The translations under genes were made by a program, and so were the position numbers. From Artemia franciscana (lineage: Eukaryota > Arthropoda > Branchiopoda > Anostraca > Artemiidae), in the NCBI RefSeq assembly GCF_032884065.1, contig NC_088872.1, positions 36,465,902-36,529,901 on the forward strand: DNA of 64,000 nt, written 5' to 3'. Positions 1-13,740 of the stretch are shown piece after piece. The notes beneath the pieces were generated by a model, which was not told where the DNA came from, ran no database searches, and saw nothing but the letters and a program-made list of their open reading frames with translations. Each line of letters starts with the position of its first letter. The stretch's first letter is position 1.

Positions 1-244
1 CTGTTTCCCCCGGTGTCCCCGTTGTAGTTGTGTCCCTGTGTCCCGGTCGTCATTTATATTCCCTGTGTCCCGGTCGTCATTTGTATCCCGGTGTATTTTT
101 TTTTATTAGTTTTTAGTTTTTTTTGTAGTTTTTGCCTTTTTTTAGTTTTTTCAGTTTTGACGTCACCTGATCCAGTTTTTTCAGGTGACGTCACCTGATC
201 CACGATCCACAGATCCACAGACAACTTATTTTTATATATATAGA
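1..244 (-). mobile_element. Helitron 5' segment, reverse orientation, cut by window edge
   Basis: On the minus strand this starts with the Helitron-like 5' end TCTATATATATAAAAATAAG (225-244) and continues into the GGGACACAGGGAATATAAA-type internal minisatellite (1-100). The same 5' end and minisatellite occur in the Helitron cluster at 59772-61522, which ties the two together. Positions 182-195 are the exact palindrome AGGTGACGTCACCT. The rest of the element lies left of the window. Helitrons start with TC and lack terminal inverted repeats, which fits. The assignment rests on similarity to the better-preserved right-hand copies. Confidence 0.65.
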
Positions 245-1207
<963 letters not shown>

Positions 1208-1276
1208 TATATAAATTTAAGTATTTAAGATTGGATTTCGCGTCTTACGTTCAGTAAGGAGCTACCTTCAGTAGCT

Positions 1277-1693
<417 letters not shown>

Positions 1694-1699
1694 ATTAGA

Positions 1700-2640
1700 A
1701 GAAGCTTTTTAATCTAACCTGCAACTATAGGTTTTCAGGCATCAATTGTCTGATTGTTGAACACCTTCTTCTAATTATGTCCGGCAATAAGGCTGACCTC
1801 AGAAATTCTACAACCACAGCCCAGCGCTGCATTTTTGGCAAGTATCTGCCATTTATAATTGGCAGTGTCGGTGAGATGTAGACAGATTATAGCTAATAAT
1901 AAAACCATGAGGTAATTTATAGATCCTGGTAGCCAGTGTTTACCTCTTCGGAAAATACCCCCCCCCTAGAAAATAACATCCATGGAAAATACCCCCCTGA
2001 GAAATATCCCCCACAGACCCCCCCCCCCCTCAGGAAAATTCTACCCCCATTCGGCTGGTCGGTCTCCAATCCTTTTGGACTTTAAAAAAAAGATTGGAAT
2101 GCTCGATTTTTGGTCTAATCAGCACAATCTGAAGTTTCTGTGAACTTGAGGTGGAGGTGTGGATGAGGAAGGGGCAGACCTCCTCCTGTACGGAATATGT
2201 TCTGCTCATTTTGGGGTTGAATGTTATTCTCTACTTTCATAATAAGAGCAGAAACCAGAAATATTCCCAGAAATCATGAGGAAGTAGATATCAATTTCAC
2301 TTTTTTGATGCGTTTTTAAAAGTTTCTTTTGTAACCCCCCCCCAAAAAAAAAAGAGGCTTTTTGCTGGGAAATTTTCCACCGAAGAGGGGATTACCGGCA
2401 TGATTTTAAAAACAATCAAAAATTAATCTTTTTCAAGTGGAATTATCACCGAGAAAAATTTTTTCACGTGAGTTCGTCCACAAGAAATTTCCTGGGCGGA
2501 ATTTTCAGCTAGAAAGTAATTTTTTGGGGGAAACTTCCTTACAGAAAGGAGGGTTACGTGAAAATACCTTTCCACGGAGGATTTTTTCCATGGGGAAAGG
2601 AATTATTCATACAGATGGAGCCGGATTTCCCGGTATTATT
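1700..2640. other. Non-coding, C-rich and G-rich short runs
   Basis: No gene seen. The stretch has poly-C and poly-G runs and phrases such as CATGGAAAATACCCCCC that also occur inside family A (for example 3260-3300 and 14590-14650). It is therefore probably decayed repeat sequence continuing from the element to its right. Confidence 0.5.
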
Positions 2641-2654
2641 TAAAAACGATCAGA

Positions 2655-4204
2655 AATTAAACTAGGAAAAAATTTCCAACTGAATGTAAGGAGCAACCAA
2701 AACTAATAAAAGATAGAAATTATTATGTACATGAAAGGGATTACCCCTCCTCAAGGCCATATTCTTAATGCTGAAGTTTTGACTTTTTGTCCCAATTCTT
2801 TAAGAACGACTGATAAAACACAATGGCCGTTTGATAAGAATTAAATTAAAAAAAAAGAAAAACAAGTCTTTTCAACTAAAAGTAAGGAGTAGCATTAAAA
2901 CTTAAAATGAACTGAAATCATTAAGTGTATGAAGGGGATTGCCCCCTCCTTCAAATATCGCTCTTTACGCAAAAGTTTTTTAGCACTTTTAAAAAGCTTC
3001 CAATTGTTTTAATCAAGCGACCCTTGTGTTTCAGGAGTCGTTCTTAAAGAATTGGGACAAAATTCAATCAGTAGCGTAAAGAGTGAGGTAATCTCCTGAG
3101 TAGGGGGTAATCTCCTTCACACACATAATAATTTCGGCTCGTTTTAAGTTTTAATGTTGTTCCTTACTTTCAGTTGAAAAAACTTGCTTTTTTAAAATCT
3201 AGTTTCTCATCATTTTTAAGTAATGCCAGGAAATCTGGCCCCACCTCCACGTAGAAATTCCCCTCCCCATGGAAATATCCTCTAGACAATTCAACCCAGG
3301 TGAAAATTTACTCCAGACAATAACCCTTATAAATCCATGCGTAAAACTGAGATGGAAAAGAGAAAGCAAGACATTTAAGAAGAATTTTGTACAGGAATTC
3401 TGGAAAATTTCCCCAGTATTTAATTTTCCCTGACAGTTTCACCCCTGGAAACTTCCCTTCCCATAGAAAGCCTCCCATCAAAAAATTTCCCCCATCTGAA
3501 AATGTATACATACTTTACAATAACAAATATTATGCGTAAAAAAGGGCAAATTTTATGACTTAAAGACCTTTTCCCTGAGCTATGGGGGTCTTGTTGTATC
3601 CAAAGGCGTAGTTATTGGGCATTTCGACCGTTTTGAGCAAAATGGCTATCTCAAAATTTTGATCAGACGACTTTGGGAAAAAGGGGCGGTGAAGGGGGCC
3701 AGGTTGCCCTCCAATCTTTTTGGTCACTTAAAAAAGGCACTAGGACTATTAATTTCCATTTTAATGAGCCCTCTAGCGATATTCTAGGATCACTGGGTCA
3801 ATACGATCATTCCTGGGAAAATATACAAACAAAAAACAAACATATAAACACATATCCGTGATCTTTCTTCTGGCTAAAAATACAAAATTCTACATTTTTG
3901 CAGATAGGAGCTTGAAACCACTACAGCAGGGTTTTGTGATGCGCTGAATCCGACGGTGGGATTTTCATTAAGATTCCATGACTACTAGGGGGTGTTTCCC
4001 ACTTTCTTCGACAATCAGGCAGATTTTCTAAGGCTCTTAGTCTTTAATAGGTAATACTAAATTTGATGAAAACTATATATTTAAAATCAGCATAATAAGC
4101 CAATTCTTCTATATATCTATCGATATCGAAGCTCCGTTTTTGGAGTTTCGGTTACTATTGAGCGGGGTTGCTCCTTATTTACAGTTCGTTGCCACAAACT
4201 GTTT
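2655..4204 (-). repeat. Dispersed repeat family A, near full-length copy, reverse
   Basis: On the minus strand it starts at 4204 with the short palindrome AACAGTTTGTGGCAACGAACTG, one base off the form at 20394. It then has the typical landmarks in order: GAGCAACCCCGCTCAATAGT, the TGATTTTAAATATATA stretch, TTGCCAGAAG-like sequence, the GGAGGGCAACC box near 3700 and the GTAAGGAGCAAC/GTTGTTCCTTAC inverted boxes at 2685-3175. There is no coding capacity. It is more diverged than the copy at 20394-22132, so older. Confidence 0.75.
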
Positions 4205-4435
4205 GATAATGAGCTTCTTTTAAATTTCATCTATTATCAAGGAGAGGCGATAGATCTGTGTATAAAAAGAGGGCTAAAATACCCAAAGGAGTGCATCTCA
4301 ATAGCCTAATTTTCTAAGCTTCACTGAGCGTTCAGACGCAAACTAAATGATTGTTTGGCACTTGTTGTCCAATTCTTCTTAGGTTCTAAGTATACTTTCT
4401 GTCTACACCTTTATTATTGGAACTGAGGCGGGGGA
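4205..4435. other. No recognisable feature
   Basis: AT-rich unique-looking sequence between two repeat blocks. No open frame or splice pattern stands out. Confidence 0.4.
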
Positions 4436-4850
4436 GGGGAGAGTAGTAGTGTCCTATAGGGGAATTGTCATCCTCAAAGACATTATTTCTGGACCTTTCA
4501 CCTACTGAACAAAATGGCTATCTCAGAATCTTGATTGGATGTGTTAAGGGAGGTGATGGACATGAGGGGATTGGTTGCCCTCCAATCACTTTTAACTATC
4601 AAAAAGGGCACTACCCCTTCCAATTTCCAATCGAATGAGCCCTTTTCGAAGTTTTGTACGATAAGTCCTTCTATACGAAGTGCCTTGGTCTGAAAAAAAA
4701 AACAACAAAAAAAGGTAAATAATACATTGTCCCCGATCGCTCTTTACTTCGTCAGCGCTATTGTACTGCCTGTGGTTATCAATTTGGATCCGTTTCAATG
4801 ACACGAGTAGCCAGGCCAAAAAGAGTGAAGGTAGCGCCCTCATGATACAC
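4436..4850 (+). repeat. Dispersed repeat family B copy
   Basis: Landmarks are a CAAAATGGCTATCTCA box, GTTGCCCTCCAATCACTTT, then CACTACCCCTTCCAATTTCC and CGAATGAGCCC, ending near ACGAAGTGCC. The same order of boxes appears at 6830-7095, 13140-13320, 29375-29560 and 45060-45745. Some boxes resemble the middle of family A in reverse, so the two families may share an ancestor. Non-coding. Confidence 0.6.
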
Positions 4851-6829
4851 TCTCTTTAAGGGAATAGTATGGCAGATGAAGGCCAGGGGATCTGGAATCT
4901 TTCAACGAAATACCTCTTACAAAAAAAATTCTTAACGACATTCACGTAAGTTTTTTTCTAAAAATTCTAAAGACTTTATCCACAAAATATGTTTTCTTTT
5001 AAAGAAAAGTAAAGAGCTTCATAAGGGAATAAAGTAAAAGTTTTTTACATAGTAAAAAACTATGGAGTGTAATAGAAAAAAAATCTAAAACTTATGAATA
5101 TTTTTGCCCCCATGAAAAAGACTATATTAATAAAAAAAGAAATTAATTTAAAAAACGTATTCCATAAAAAAAAGTTTGTCAAAGAAGAGAAAAGAGCTTC
5201 TCATTAAGCCAAAAATGAGTAAAAATAAATTAAATAATTTTTTCATGCGTGAAACTACCACAAATACCCATCAATAAATAAACTAAACCAAAAACGAACA
5301 GAAATTACAATAAATAACCGAGTCAGACTGTTAACGAGCAAAGATTAACATGATTAAGACGGACGACCCCTACAGCTCCTCAAGACCAGAACATAAGTGG
5401 TAAAGCCAACAATGCTTTCGAAGGAAAGCTAAACCTTCTTAAACATTTTGGTGCTATATATGTTTTTAAAATAATTTTGATGATTTTTCGCCCATATTTC
5501 TTTCTTGTTCTTTTTTTAGCGGGTAGATACCCGCTACTGCCCAAAATTGCAGAAGTTCGTATGGAGGTTTTTCAACAAAAGTGGATTTGAGGATACTTAT
5601 TTTTAGGATAAGTTTTAAAGATATTTATAGTGCGTCAATTGTTTTTTTTTCACTTTGCTAAGTACTTCTCAACGAAACTAAAAAAAAAACAAATTAAATT
5701 TTCAAATTTGGAAAACCCTTTTTTTCTACAGGGGGAGGTTGATTCTGGGGGTGTTTTCCACGGTAGGGGGAATTTTTTCCACTGGGTATAATTTCCGATG
5801 GGGGGGGGGGGGTAAACGCCTAGAACCAAACTCAAAAAGCCCCAAAACTAATGAACCATGTTAAAGGACAAATCTAAGGAAATCAATGTGAGTCGATTCC
5901 ACGAGCCCTCGCCAAAGCTTATATCTGTGCATTTGCGGAGAAATAAAAAATACATTTTTCAACTTTTGTAAGTAAGAAAAGGAAGAGGGGCATAAGTTGG
6001 AACGAAGAAAGATTTCTAGGAACATGAAGAATGAACGAGATGTTAGCAAACAAATAAGAACAATTGATGCCGCATAACTATTTAATAGGGCTGAGGTAAA
6101 TCAGAGTGACACAAAACATGTCACATAAAGCTGAGGATCTATAGAGGATCTATGGTTCTTAAAAACCCCTAAAACAAAAAAAAAATTGAGAACTCCCTTT
6201 TTCCTTTAATACTAGAAAAATAAATTAATGTGGTATACCCCCCCACACCCAACCATAAAATAATTAAGCACTTTTCAAATTTAAAATCTGACTATACTTA
6301 GTGGCGTGATTAAGGGTGGTCAGACCCCAGGCGAAGGTGGGGAATGTGCACCCTACCTTGAGTATTTTTCCGGGCCAGGATATTCATTATACTTTAACGA
6401 AATAAAATTGTCTAAGTATTGAAAACATTGTATCAAAAACATAAATTATATTTGTAGAATTCAATATATTACATAAATTATTGCCAAGAAAAGGCACCCT
6501 TACAGTCGATACATCTATTCAAATCAAAGCATTTCAAAAGAGACTGGTATCAATTGAATCACAATTGAAAAGTATAACACATAGAACTTTCTTTTGTTAA
6601 AGCAATCCAATAAACAAGAATGTGACAATTGTAACAAATATACAGAAATTAAGATAGTTTCAAGTCTCTCTTGAGATGTGCCCTTTGGACAACCTGCTAG
6701 CACGAGGTGTGTTTTGATTTATTTCAACATTACCCGAAAGCCCTTACCCTTTTTGGACACCAGGGATCAAACGTATTCCCCTTTCCAAATATTTGAAAAA
6801 TAAGCAAATTGTATAACATACAACCCACT
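4851..6829. other. AT-rich intergenic stretch, nothing coding seen
   Basis: Short A-runs and T-runs dominate. A C/G-rich patch at 5730-5815 resembles family A phrases. No convincing exon, RNA gene or element terminus was found. Confidence 0.5.
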
Positions 6830-7095
6830 CCCGAGGGGCCTTGGGGAATCAAATCATCCCCAGAGACAAGGCTATTGAACCTTTCATCTATGCTGAACAA
6901 AATTGCTATCTCAAAATTTTGATCGGGTGTGTTTGGGAAACAAAGAAGCGTTGAAGGGAAGATAAATACCTTCCAATCACATTTGATTCATTTTAAAGAG
7001 CACTAGAACTTCCAATTTCCAATCGAATTAGCCATTTCCGAAGCTTCTACGACAACTCCTGCCACACGAAGTACGCTTCGTATACAACTATTTTT
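6830..7095 (+). repeat. Dispersed repeat family B copy
   Basis: Contains CTGAACAAAATTGCTATCTC, a GATCGGGTGTGTTTGGGAAA box and the AGAACTTCCAATTTCCAATC box, ending at CCACACGAAGTACG. This matches the order seen at 4436-4850. Non-coding. Confidence 0.65.
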
Positions 7096-7608
7096 ATATT
7101 TCAGTTTCGGTTGCATGTATTTTTATATAATATGCATTTAAGATCACTGTTATGAAACCGTCTATTATTTCTCAAAAAATTCTATAATGGATTTAAATCT
7201 AATATAAGGATATATATTTCTATATGCGGACCGTGAATCTATAGTTGTTTTTGTTTTTTGTTTTTTTTTTTTCAGAGTGGCCCAGAAAATCATTTGCGTT
7301 GGCCACACTGGCATAAATTATAGTAAGTGAAGCACTAAAAAGCTCAGCTGTGTGCAAAATCACAGGATAGAAAAAGCCGTAAAACTCACGTGTTTTCGTT
7401 ATAAAAGAATATGAAGGGCATAATCTCGATATTCTCTTCAACGGATATATTGTTTTTTAATGTTCGGACGATGCGTATAACGTATCATTTCAAACATTTT
7501 AAATGGATGCATTGTCTATGGAACATACCTAGCCTTGACTTCTACCAAAAAATATGTTTACTCATGGAGAAATTTATTTACTTACACTCTATTTCTTTTT
7601 CCTTTTTC

Positions 7609-9040
7609 AAACAATTCGTCTTAACGAACTGTAGTAAGGAGCGACCCGGCTCAATAGTAACCGAAACTCTAAAAAAACAGAATTTTGATACCAATAGTTA
7701 CATCAAAACAATCAAATTTTAATGCTGATTTTAAATATATAAGTTTTTTATCAAGTTTAGTCTTACCCATCAGAAGTTACGAGTCTGAGAAAATTTGCCT
7801 TATTTTAGAAAATAGGGGGAGATACCCCCTAAAAGTCATAGAATCTTAACGAATCACATCATCAGATTCAGCGTATCAAAGAACACTGCTGTAGAAGTTT
7901 CAAGCTCTTATCACCAAAAATGTGGAATTTTGTATTTTTTGCCAGAAGCCAGATCACGGATGCGTGTTTATTTGTTTGTTTTTTTTGTTTGATTGTTTTT
8001 CCCAGGAATGATCTTATCGATCCAGTTGGGCCTAGAATGTTTTGAGAGGGCTCATTCTGACGGAAGTTAAAAGTTCTAGTGCCCTTTTAAGTGACCAAAA
8101 ATTGGAGGGCACCTAGACACCCTCCAACGCACATTTCCCCCCAAAATCATCGGATCAAAATTTTAAGATAGCCATTCTGTTCAACTTAGTCGAAAACTTA
8201 ATAGCTATGTCTTTGGGGACGACTTAATCCCCCCAAGTCCCCGGGGGGGAGGGGCTGCAAGTTACAAACTTTGACAGTTGTTTACATATAGTAATGGTCA
8301 TTATGAAATGTACAGACTTATTCAGGGGGACTTTTTCGCATTGGAGTGGGAGGGGGTTACGTGGGAGGATCTTTCCATGGAGGAATTAACCATGAGGTAA
8401 GAGAATTTCCATGAAGGGGGCGCAGGATTTTCTAGCGTTATTTCAAGCTTTAGTGTAAAGAGCAAGGTATTGACAAGGGGGCAAACCCCCTCACATACGT
8501 AATAAAAATGCACAAATATAGAAGTTCGTTACGTAAGTTAATTCGTAAGGTACGCATGTTTATTACTAACCAAAACGTTAGTACAAAAAATAAAAATATC
8601 CGGTTGCATTTTTAAGTAGCCAAAAATTGGAGGGCATCTAGGCCCCCTTCCCCATCTCTTTTTTTATCAAAATCATCCGATCAAAACTATGAGAAAACCA
8701 TTTAGCAAAAAAAAATAATACGCAAATTTCGTCTTAATTATTCATGTGCGTTGAGCCAAAATCAAAACATGTATTAATTCAAAACGTTCAGAAATTAAAT
8801 AAAAAAACAAATTTTTTTAACTGCAATTAAGGAGCGACATTAAAGCTTAAAACGGACAGAAATTAATTCGTATATGAAAGGGGTTGTCCCTCCGCAACGC
8901 CTCGCTCTTAACGCTAAAGTTTTTTTATTGTTTTAAAAAGTGCAGTTGTGGTAGAATCAAACTCTAGCGTAAAGAGCGAGGCGTTGCGGAGGGACAACCC
9001 CTTTCACATACGGAGTAATTTCGGTTAGTTTTAATTTCGA
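7609..9040 (+). repeat. Dispersed repeat family A, near full-length copy, forward
   Basis: Begins with AACAATTCGTCTTAACGAAC (7609), then GTAAGGAGCGACCCGGCTC, the TGATTTTAAATATATAAG box, a CTGTAGAAGTTTCAAGCTC box near 7890, a CTAGTGCCCTTTTAAGTGAC box near 8080 and the gene-free G-rich centre. It ends in a long palindrome at about 8830-9035. The arms GAGCGACATTAAAGC...CTCGCTCTT and AGAGCGAGGCGTTGCGGAGG...GTTTTAATTT fold on each other. No coding frame. Compared with 20394-22132 it has internal deletions. Confidence 0.8.
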
Positions 9041-9700
9041 TACGTTAGTTTCGATATGTTAGTTGTGAAAATTCGATACGTATAAAAGGTAGCAGAGAGA
9101 GGGTAATAGACCAAACACTCTCTAAGGTTGTTTATTTATTACCTTTTTTCTATTTTGGATACTATTTAGGCCTACACCTTTAAATATTGAACAAAAATCA
9201 TTAGCAGTTCAAAAGATTTTGATTTAAAGCAAAAAAAATGTGTTACTTTCAGTTAAGCAAGGCAACACTTTAACGTCTAGCTTCAAGCTGGGGCGGTAAC
9301 AGCAGCCCTGTCTGGCTTAGGGTAGTTCCAATCCATTTTAGGTCTAAACATCACCTTGAACTTTCGTCAAATAAAGTACAAAAAAAAATGTTATGAGAAC
9401 TAAACAGCTAAGTTAAAACTTAAAAAGAGCAGAAACTAGTTGAGTTGATGTCACAAATAAAGGAATGAAGAAATGAATCCTAAAACGAGCCACATTTTCA
9501 ATACACAATGAAGCCAAATGTAATACAAATAGAAATCGCCACACAATGTTCATGACCGCTGCCTCCCGCTGAAAAGGTTAAAGTGCCACATGCGATTTAC
9601 TGAAAACTAAACAGAAAGTAAACATTGAAAATTTAATTTAGCCAAGTTTTATCTATGCTATACATTCGAAAGGAAGTGAACGAAAAAGGAAACCACCGAG
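9041..9700. other. Unique-looking non-coding sequence
   Basis: No repeat landmark or coding frame is evident. The sequence is AT-rich with ordinary composition. Confidence 0.4.
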
Positions 9701-9705
9701 ATTTA

Positions 9706-9970
9706 GCATATTTTGTTTAGATGCAGTCAATCACAACCAATTTTACCAGGGGTAATGCCAGTGGTGTCAATTGAACGTATATATATTATTGGACTGCCTT
9801 GAGAACATGAGGGGGGATACATTTTCAGAAAAGAGACCGTGATATTTGGGAAAAGCATAAAATAAGGAATCTAATGCCACTACTTCTACTTTATTAGCAT
9901 ATTTTGGTTAGATGCAGTCAATCACAATAAAATTTACCAGGGGTAATGCCAGTGGTGTCAATTGAACGTA
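9706..9970 (+). repeat. Direct repeat pair, about 75 bp, spaced by 186 bp
   Basis: Segments near 9706-9780 and 9893-9970 share TTAGATGCAGTCAATCACAA and GGGGTAATGCCAGTGGTGTC followed by AATTGAACGTAT. Similarity is nearly complete, which suggests a recent local duplication. No target-site or terminal-repeat structure was recognised around it. Confidence 0.8.
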
Positions 9971-10496
9971 TGGAGGCAATTGCCTTGCAAAGGTTTTTAC
10001 CCTCTCTAGAATATGAAAAATACTTTGTTTGGTATTTTCATTGAAAATGGCTTTTTGTGCTTTCATTGAAAATGTCTTTAGTTGAAAGATTTTTCGTACT
10101 CTTGACTCATTTACTTTGGCTCACAATGTAAAATAAGAACAATTTTGAAAAAAAAAAAAGCATATTCAGAAAAATTTTATATATAGCCCAATTATATAGA
10201 TGCTCAGATTATAATTTTTTCTTATTGCTGGAGCACCATGATATCTAGAAATACATATGTTTAACAAACGACAGCTCAATAACACAATCAGAGATCCCAC
10301 AAAGAATCCATGGCCCGTAAAGTAATCGCCCGGGCAGGAGGAGAGGACAGGCACATTTTTTGGCATTTTCATTTGAAAAACTGGAAAAATTATCACACCC
10401 TCTGGGTTCTGAAACATAACTTATTGTACTTTCATTAAAAAAAAAAAAGAAAAAAAAATTCCTAATTTTTGTGAATTGGTATACCTGATTGCCTAG

Positions 10497-10619
10497 GGCT
10501 ATATATGGCTCCATCAGGGCCTGGAGGTTTGGACATAACTGCCAGGGTAGCAACCATTATACTTGGAAACAGTTTGTTGAGTGGGGAACCGAATGGTACA
10601 GAAGAGAGTTCAGAAGAAG
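10497..10619 (+). CDS. Candidate internal coding exon (low confidence)
   Basis: An open stretch of 41 codons lies between an acceptor (TTGCCTAG, AG at 10495-10496) and a donor (GAAGAAG then GTATGC at 10620). It is phase 1 at both ends. The reading begins LYMAPSGPGGLDITARV and ends in an acidic GTEESSEEG. The residue mix looks protein-like and differs from the surrounding repeats. No family was recognised, and no partner exon was found within several kilobases. It could be a stray open frame, or one exon of a gene whose other exons lie among the repeats. Confidence 0.25.
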
Positions 10620-10639
10620 GTATGCATTAGACTGTTAAG

Positions 10640-11575
10640 GTAAGATTTATTCCTAGTGAAATGCACGTACAATACTCTATGTTGTTACCCCACAAATAGG
10701 TACATCAGAATTCATTTTTGAGGGGGGGGGGTGAATATTTAGTGGTGAACTTTTATTTACTGACGATGGACCCGTTTGTCGTCTTTTCTGTTCATTTCAT
10801 TGTTTTTCACAAGTACCAAGAACATTTTCTGATGCAACAAGATTACCAATAACTTAACAGAAATAGCTGTCATGTGCTTACTCACCGAAGATTTATGCTA
10901 TCCTATGACGGCTTTGGTCCATGGAAAGAATCAACTTTAAGCTAGATCCGTCTGAAAAAATATATTTCACGAGCCTATTTTATCGATTATCCACTTAGAG
11001 ACCCTTATCCGCTAGGCTACTATATGCATCAGTAACCTCTCAACAAAAATGAAATGTGAGAAAGCAATTCTATCAAAATATTCTCAATGTGGTGTTCAAA
11101 CTGAATTATCTTTTTCGCAACTGGTAAATTCAAAGTCCGAGATAAGTCTAAACAATCAAATTTAAAATTTTCTATCGGGTACTTACACCAGGTGGCCAGA
11201 CTCAGGTGACATCCTGTTTCAATAAAATCCGTAACTGCTTATAATGCCTGAAAATTAGACAAAAATAGCGAAAGTTGTTTTTTCGGATGATTGGCTACAC
11301 GGATTTATTTGCCAAAAATAGAAAATTATGTTTTCCACTTATTTATAAAAAAAAATGGATACCGGTTTTCGTCTATTATTATCCAGGCAGAAACAAATGC
11401 TAATAATCTGACAGAATAAGAAGTTCTTGGTTCAAATTGATTAAGATTTACAATAAATAAAAAGTCAGATAGAAATGTAGGTATTAGAGTTACAGCATTA
11501 AATTAACGAAACTGGTATTTTTCAAATGTTAGTAAAGAATGACATCAAAATTAAAAGTAGCCTACGTGACATTTA
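10640..11575. other. Non-coding AT-rich sequence
   Basis: No element landmark, exon or RNA gene was seen. A run of G lies near 10722-10731. Confidence 0.4.
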
Positions 11576-11639
11576 GTGCGATGTTGTGTTAAGCCGCGAT
11601 GAGTCTTAGTACCCAAACTAGACCTCCGTTGCCTGTGCA

Positions 11640-11715
11640 GCGGGAAGTGTTGCAGCAACTGTGCCCTGTTTCTTAGGGCACAGTTGCGGAGCAACACGTG
11701 CAACTGTGCCAGAAT
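11640..11715. repeat. Imperfect hairpin, GTTGC...GCAAC arms
   Basis: GCAACTGTGCCCT at 11656 and AGGGCACAGTTGC at 11677 are exact reverse complements with a short loop. Outer GTTGCTCCGCAAC-like bases extend the stem. The related phrase GTGTTGCTCCGCAACAC occurs at 13083 and again near 13113, so this is probably a repeat-family terminus rather than a gene terminator. Confidence 0.6.
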
Positions 11716-11919
11716 TCAATTCATTACAGTTATAACGGTAACAACTAAAATACCGCTGTTCAACTAATGTCGATATCATATAACTGGACCCCCCTCCGCC
11801 CACAGAGATAAGGTCAAGTTTGGACTCCAAAAGGATAACTAGACCCGTCAGACTTACTTTCTGTGAAGTTTGATTGAGATCCGACAACTCGTACTGGTAC
11901 TTTTGGAGTGTATTGGAAA

Positions 11920-13010
11920 TGATACGCGATAAAAAAAACGGTTTTTATTTTTTATCTGGAAAACTATTAGGAATTTTTACACACTTTCTGAGGAACTTTT
12001 TAATCCATTTCACGTTATAAAAATAAAATAGACATCAAAATCGAAAATTTAAGAAAATTTCAAAAAATCGGAACGAGATTGACTTTTCCGGAATTATTTC
12101 CGGGAAATCTGTAAGAGCTACGGAATTTCATGCTTCAGTTCTCGAAAACAGCAATAAAAGTTCTATATGAGTTCATAATTATTTTATCTCTAAAACGTTT
12201 ACTTCCAAAACTAGGGCCGTCTTAACTTGACGCCAATTCGAAGTATTGTTTCGAGACGCACATTTCGGGAATTATTTCCGGGAAATCTGAAAGAGATACG
12301 GAAATAACATCTTATAGTTTTCTGCTTAACTTTTGATGGTCTAAGCTAGGAAAATATAAAACAAACCAAATTCACCAAAAAATTCAAATTGCCCCGAGGG
12401 CATGACAAAACTTCCAAATAGAAAAACCCAAAGAAGGAATTTTATTTCGGAGAAACTATTGTAAGCTTCCAGTTGTTAGGAGATCGAGACCTGTCGAACC
12501 GCGTTGGAAAAAAAATTCTAGCTGGTCCAGAACAGAAGTTACCTCTAGAACGTCGAAACTTCGGAAATTATTTCTTAGAGAACGAAGCAACTTGGTATAT
12601 AGAACACTTCACTTCTTCTTGCATACTTTTCATAGCACTACTCGATAAAAATATAAAAAACATCAAAATCGAAAATTTGAGAAAATTCCAAAAAAAATCG
12701 GAACAAGATGGACTTTTCCGGAATTATTTCCGGGAAATCTGTAAGAGCTACGGAATTTTGTGCTCCGGTTCTCGAAGAGACAAATGAAAGTTCTACATGA
12801 GTTCAGCATAACTGTATTTCTAACAAGTTTATTTCCGAAGCTAGGGTCGTCTTAACTTGACGCCAAACATCGAACGCAGAGTTTCTAAGATAAAAACGGT
12901 TTTATTTTTTTTTATGGAAAACTGTTAGAAAGTTTAGGAACTTCTCTGGAGCTTTTTTACTCTGTTTCACGTTTTCCTTCCCTCTGAAAAATCTCAAATT
13001 TTTAACTCTT
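11920..13010 (+). repeat. Partly tandem repeat with CCGGAATTATTTCCGGGAAA box
   Basis: The box CGGAATTATTTCCGGGAAAT appears near 12093, 12268 and 12718. The first and third are embedded in about 210 bp of shared flank (AAAATCGAAAATTTGAGAAA through CGTCTTAACTTGACGCCAA; 12033-12240 versus 12660-12868). The upstream part of the unit (AAACGGTTTTTATTTTTTA) recurs at 12895. This indicates a unit of about 630 bp present roughly one and a half times plus a partial copy. The box itself is palindromic (TTTCCGG...CCGGAAA). Non-coding. Confidence 0.75.
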
Positions 13011-13139
13011 ACCACTTCGGAGCTACAGGTCGCTGATCACGGTGAAAAAAAAAAAAAAAAAAAAAAAACTACGAAAGCTGTAGTGTTGCTCCGCAACACA
13101 ACTACGAAAGCATTAGTGTTGCTCCGCAGCACAATAAGG

Positions 13140-13320
13140 TGTGGGAGGATGTCTAGTCCCTCTGATCGCTTTTGGTTCTGTAAAAGGGCACTAAAACTCA
13201 TTCACTCACTTTCGGTCGGATGAGACCCCTTCCGAAACTTTATGACCGCTGGGTGAAAACGATCACTTTGCATAAAAAAAAAAAAAAAATCAAAATCAAA
13301 AGAAAGACTCACCTCTGACG
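13140..13320 (+). repeat. Family B fragment
   Basis: GGGCACTAAAACTCATTCAC, TTCGGTCGGATGAGACCCC and TTTATGACCGCTGGGTG match the family B order. A and C homopolymers flank it (13044-13068 poly-A; 13568-13600 poly-C). Confidence 0.5.
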
Positions 13321-13740
13321 CAAAAATCAGAAATTTGACATAATCGTGGCTAGGCCTTGAAAATCATGTAACAAGTCTCTTGCACATTAGGACGCCCATG
13401 GTACAATTTTCATGAAGATCAACTAATTTTTTTGTTGGGAGGGGGGTTCCTCTCTGTCCGTGAAACTATAAACGTTTACTTATGGTATTGTCTTTTGATG
13501 TTACAATTGACGTAAGTTTCACCCCGTGAAACTTCATCCTCGTGGAAAGTAGCCACCGAATAATAGCCCCCCCCCCCCCCGTTAATACACCCCCCCCCCC
13601 CTCAAAAAATACTCCTCCGTGGAAAAACACCCCGTGCGGAAAATAATGCCGCTTCCCAAGAAAATACCCCCCGGAAATTACCCCTTGCGGAGTATGTAGA
13701 AAAATAGAAAACGATGGAATCTAATAGAAAATTAAACAAA

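Noticed and set aside
7411..7722. 103-codon open frame
   Set aside because: It runs across the start of a family A copy and has no domain; other family A copies do not keep the frame.
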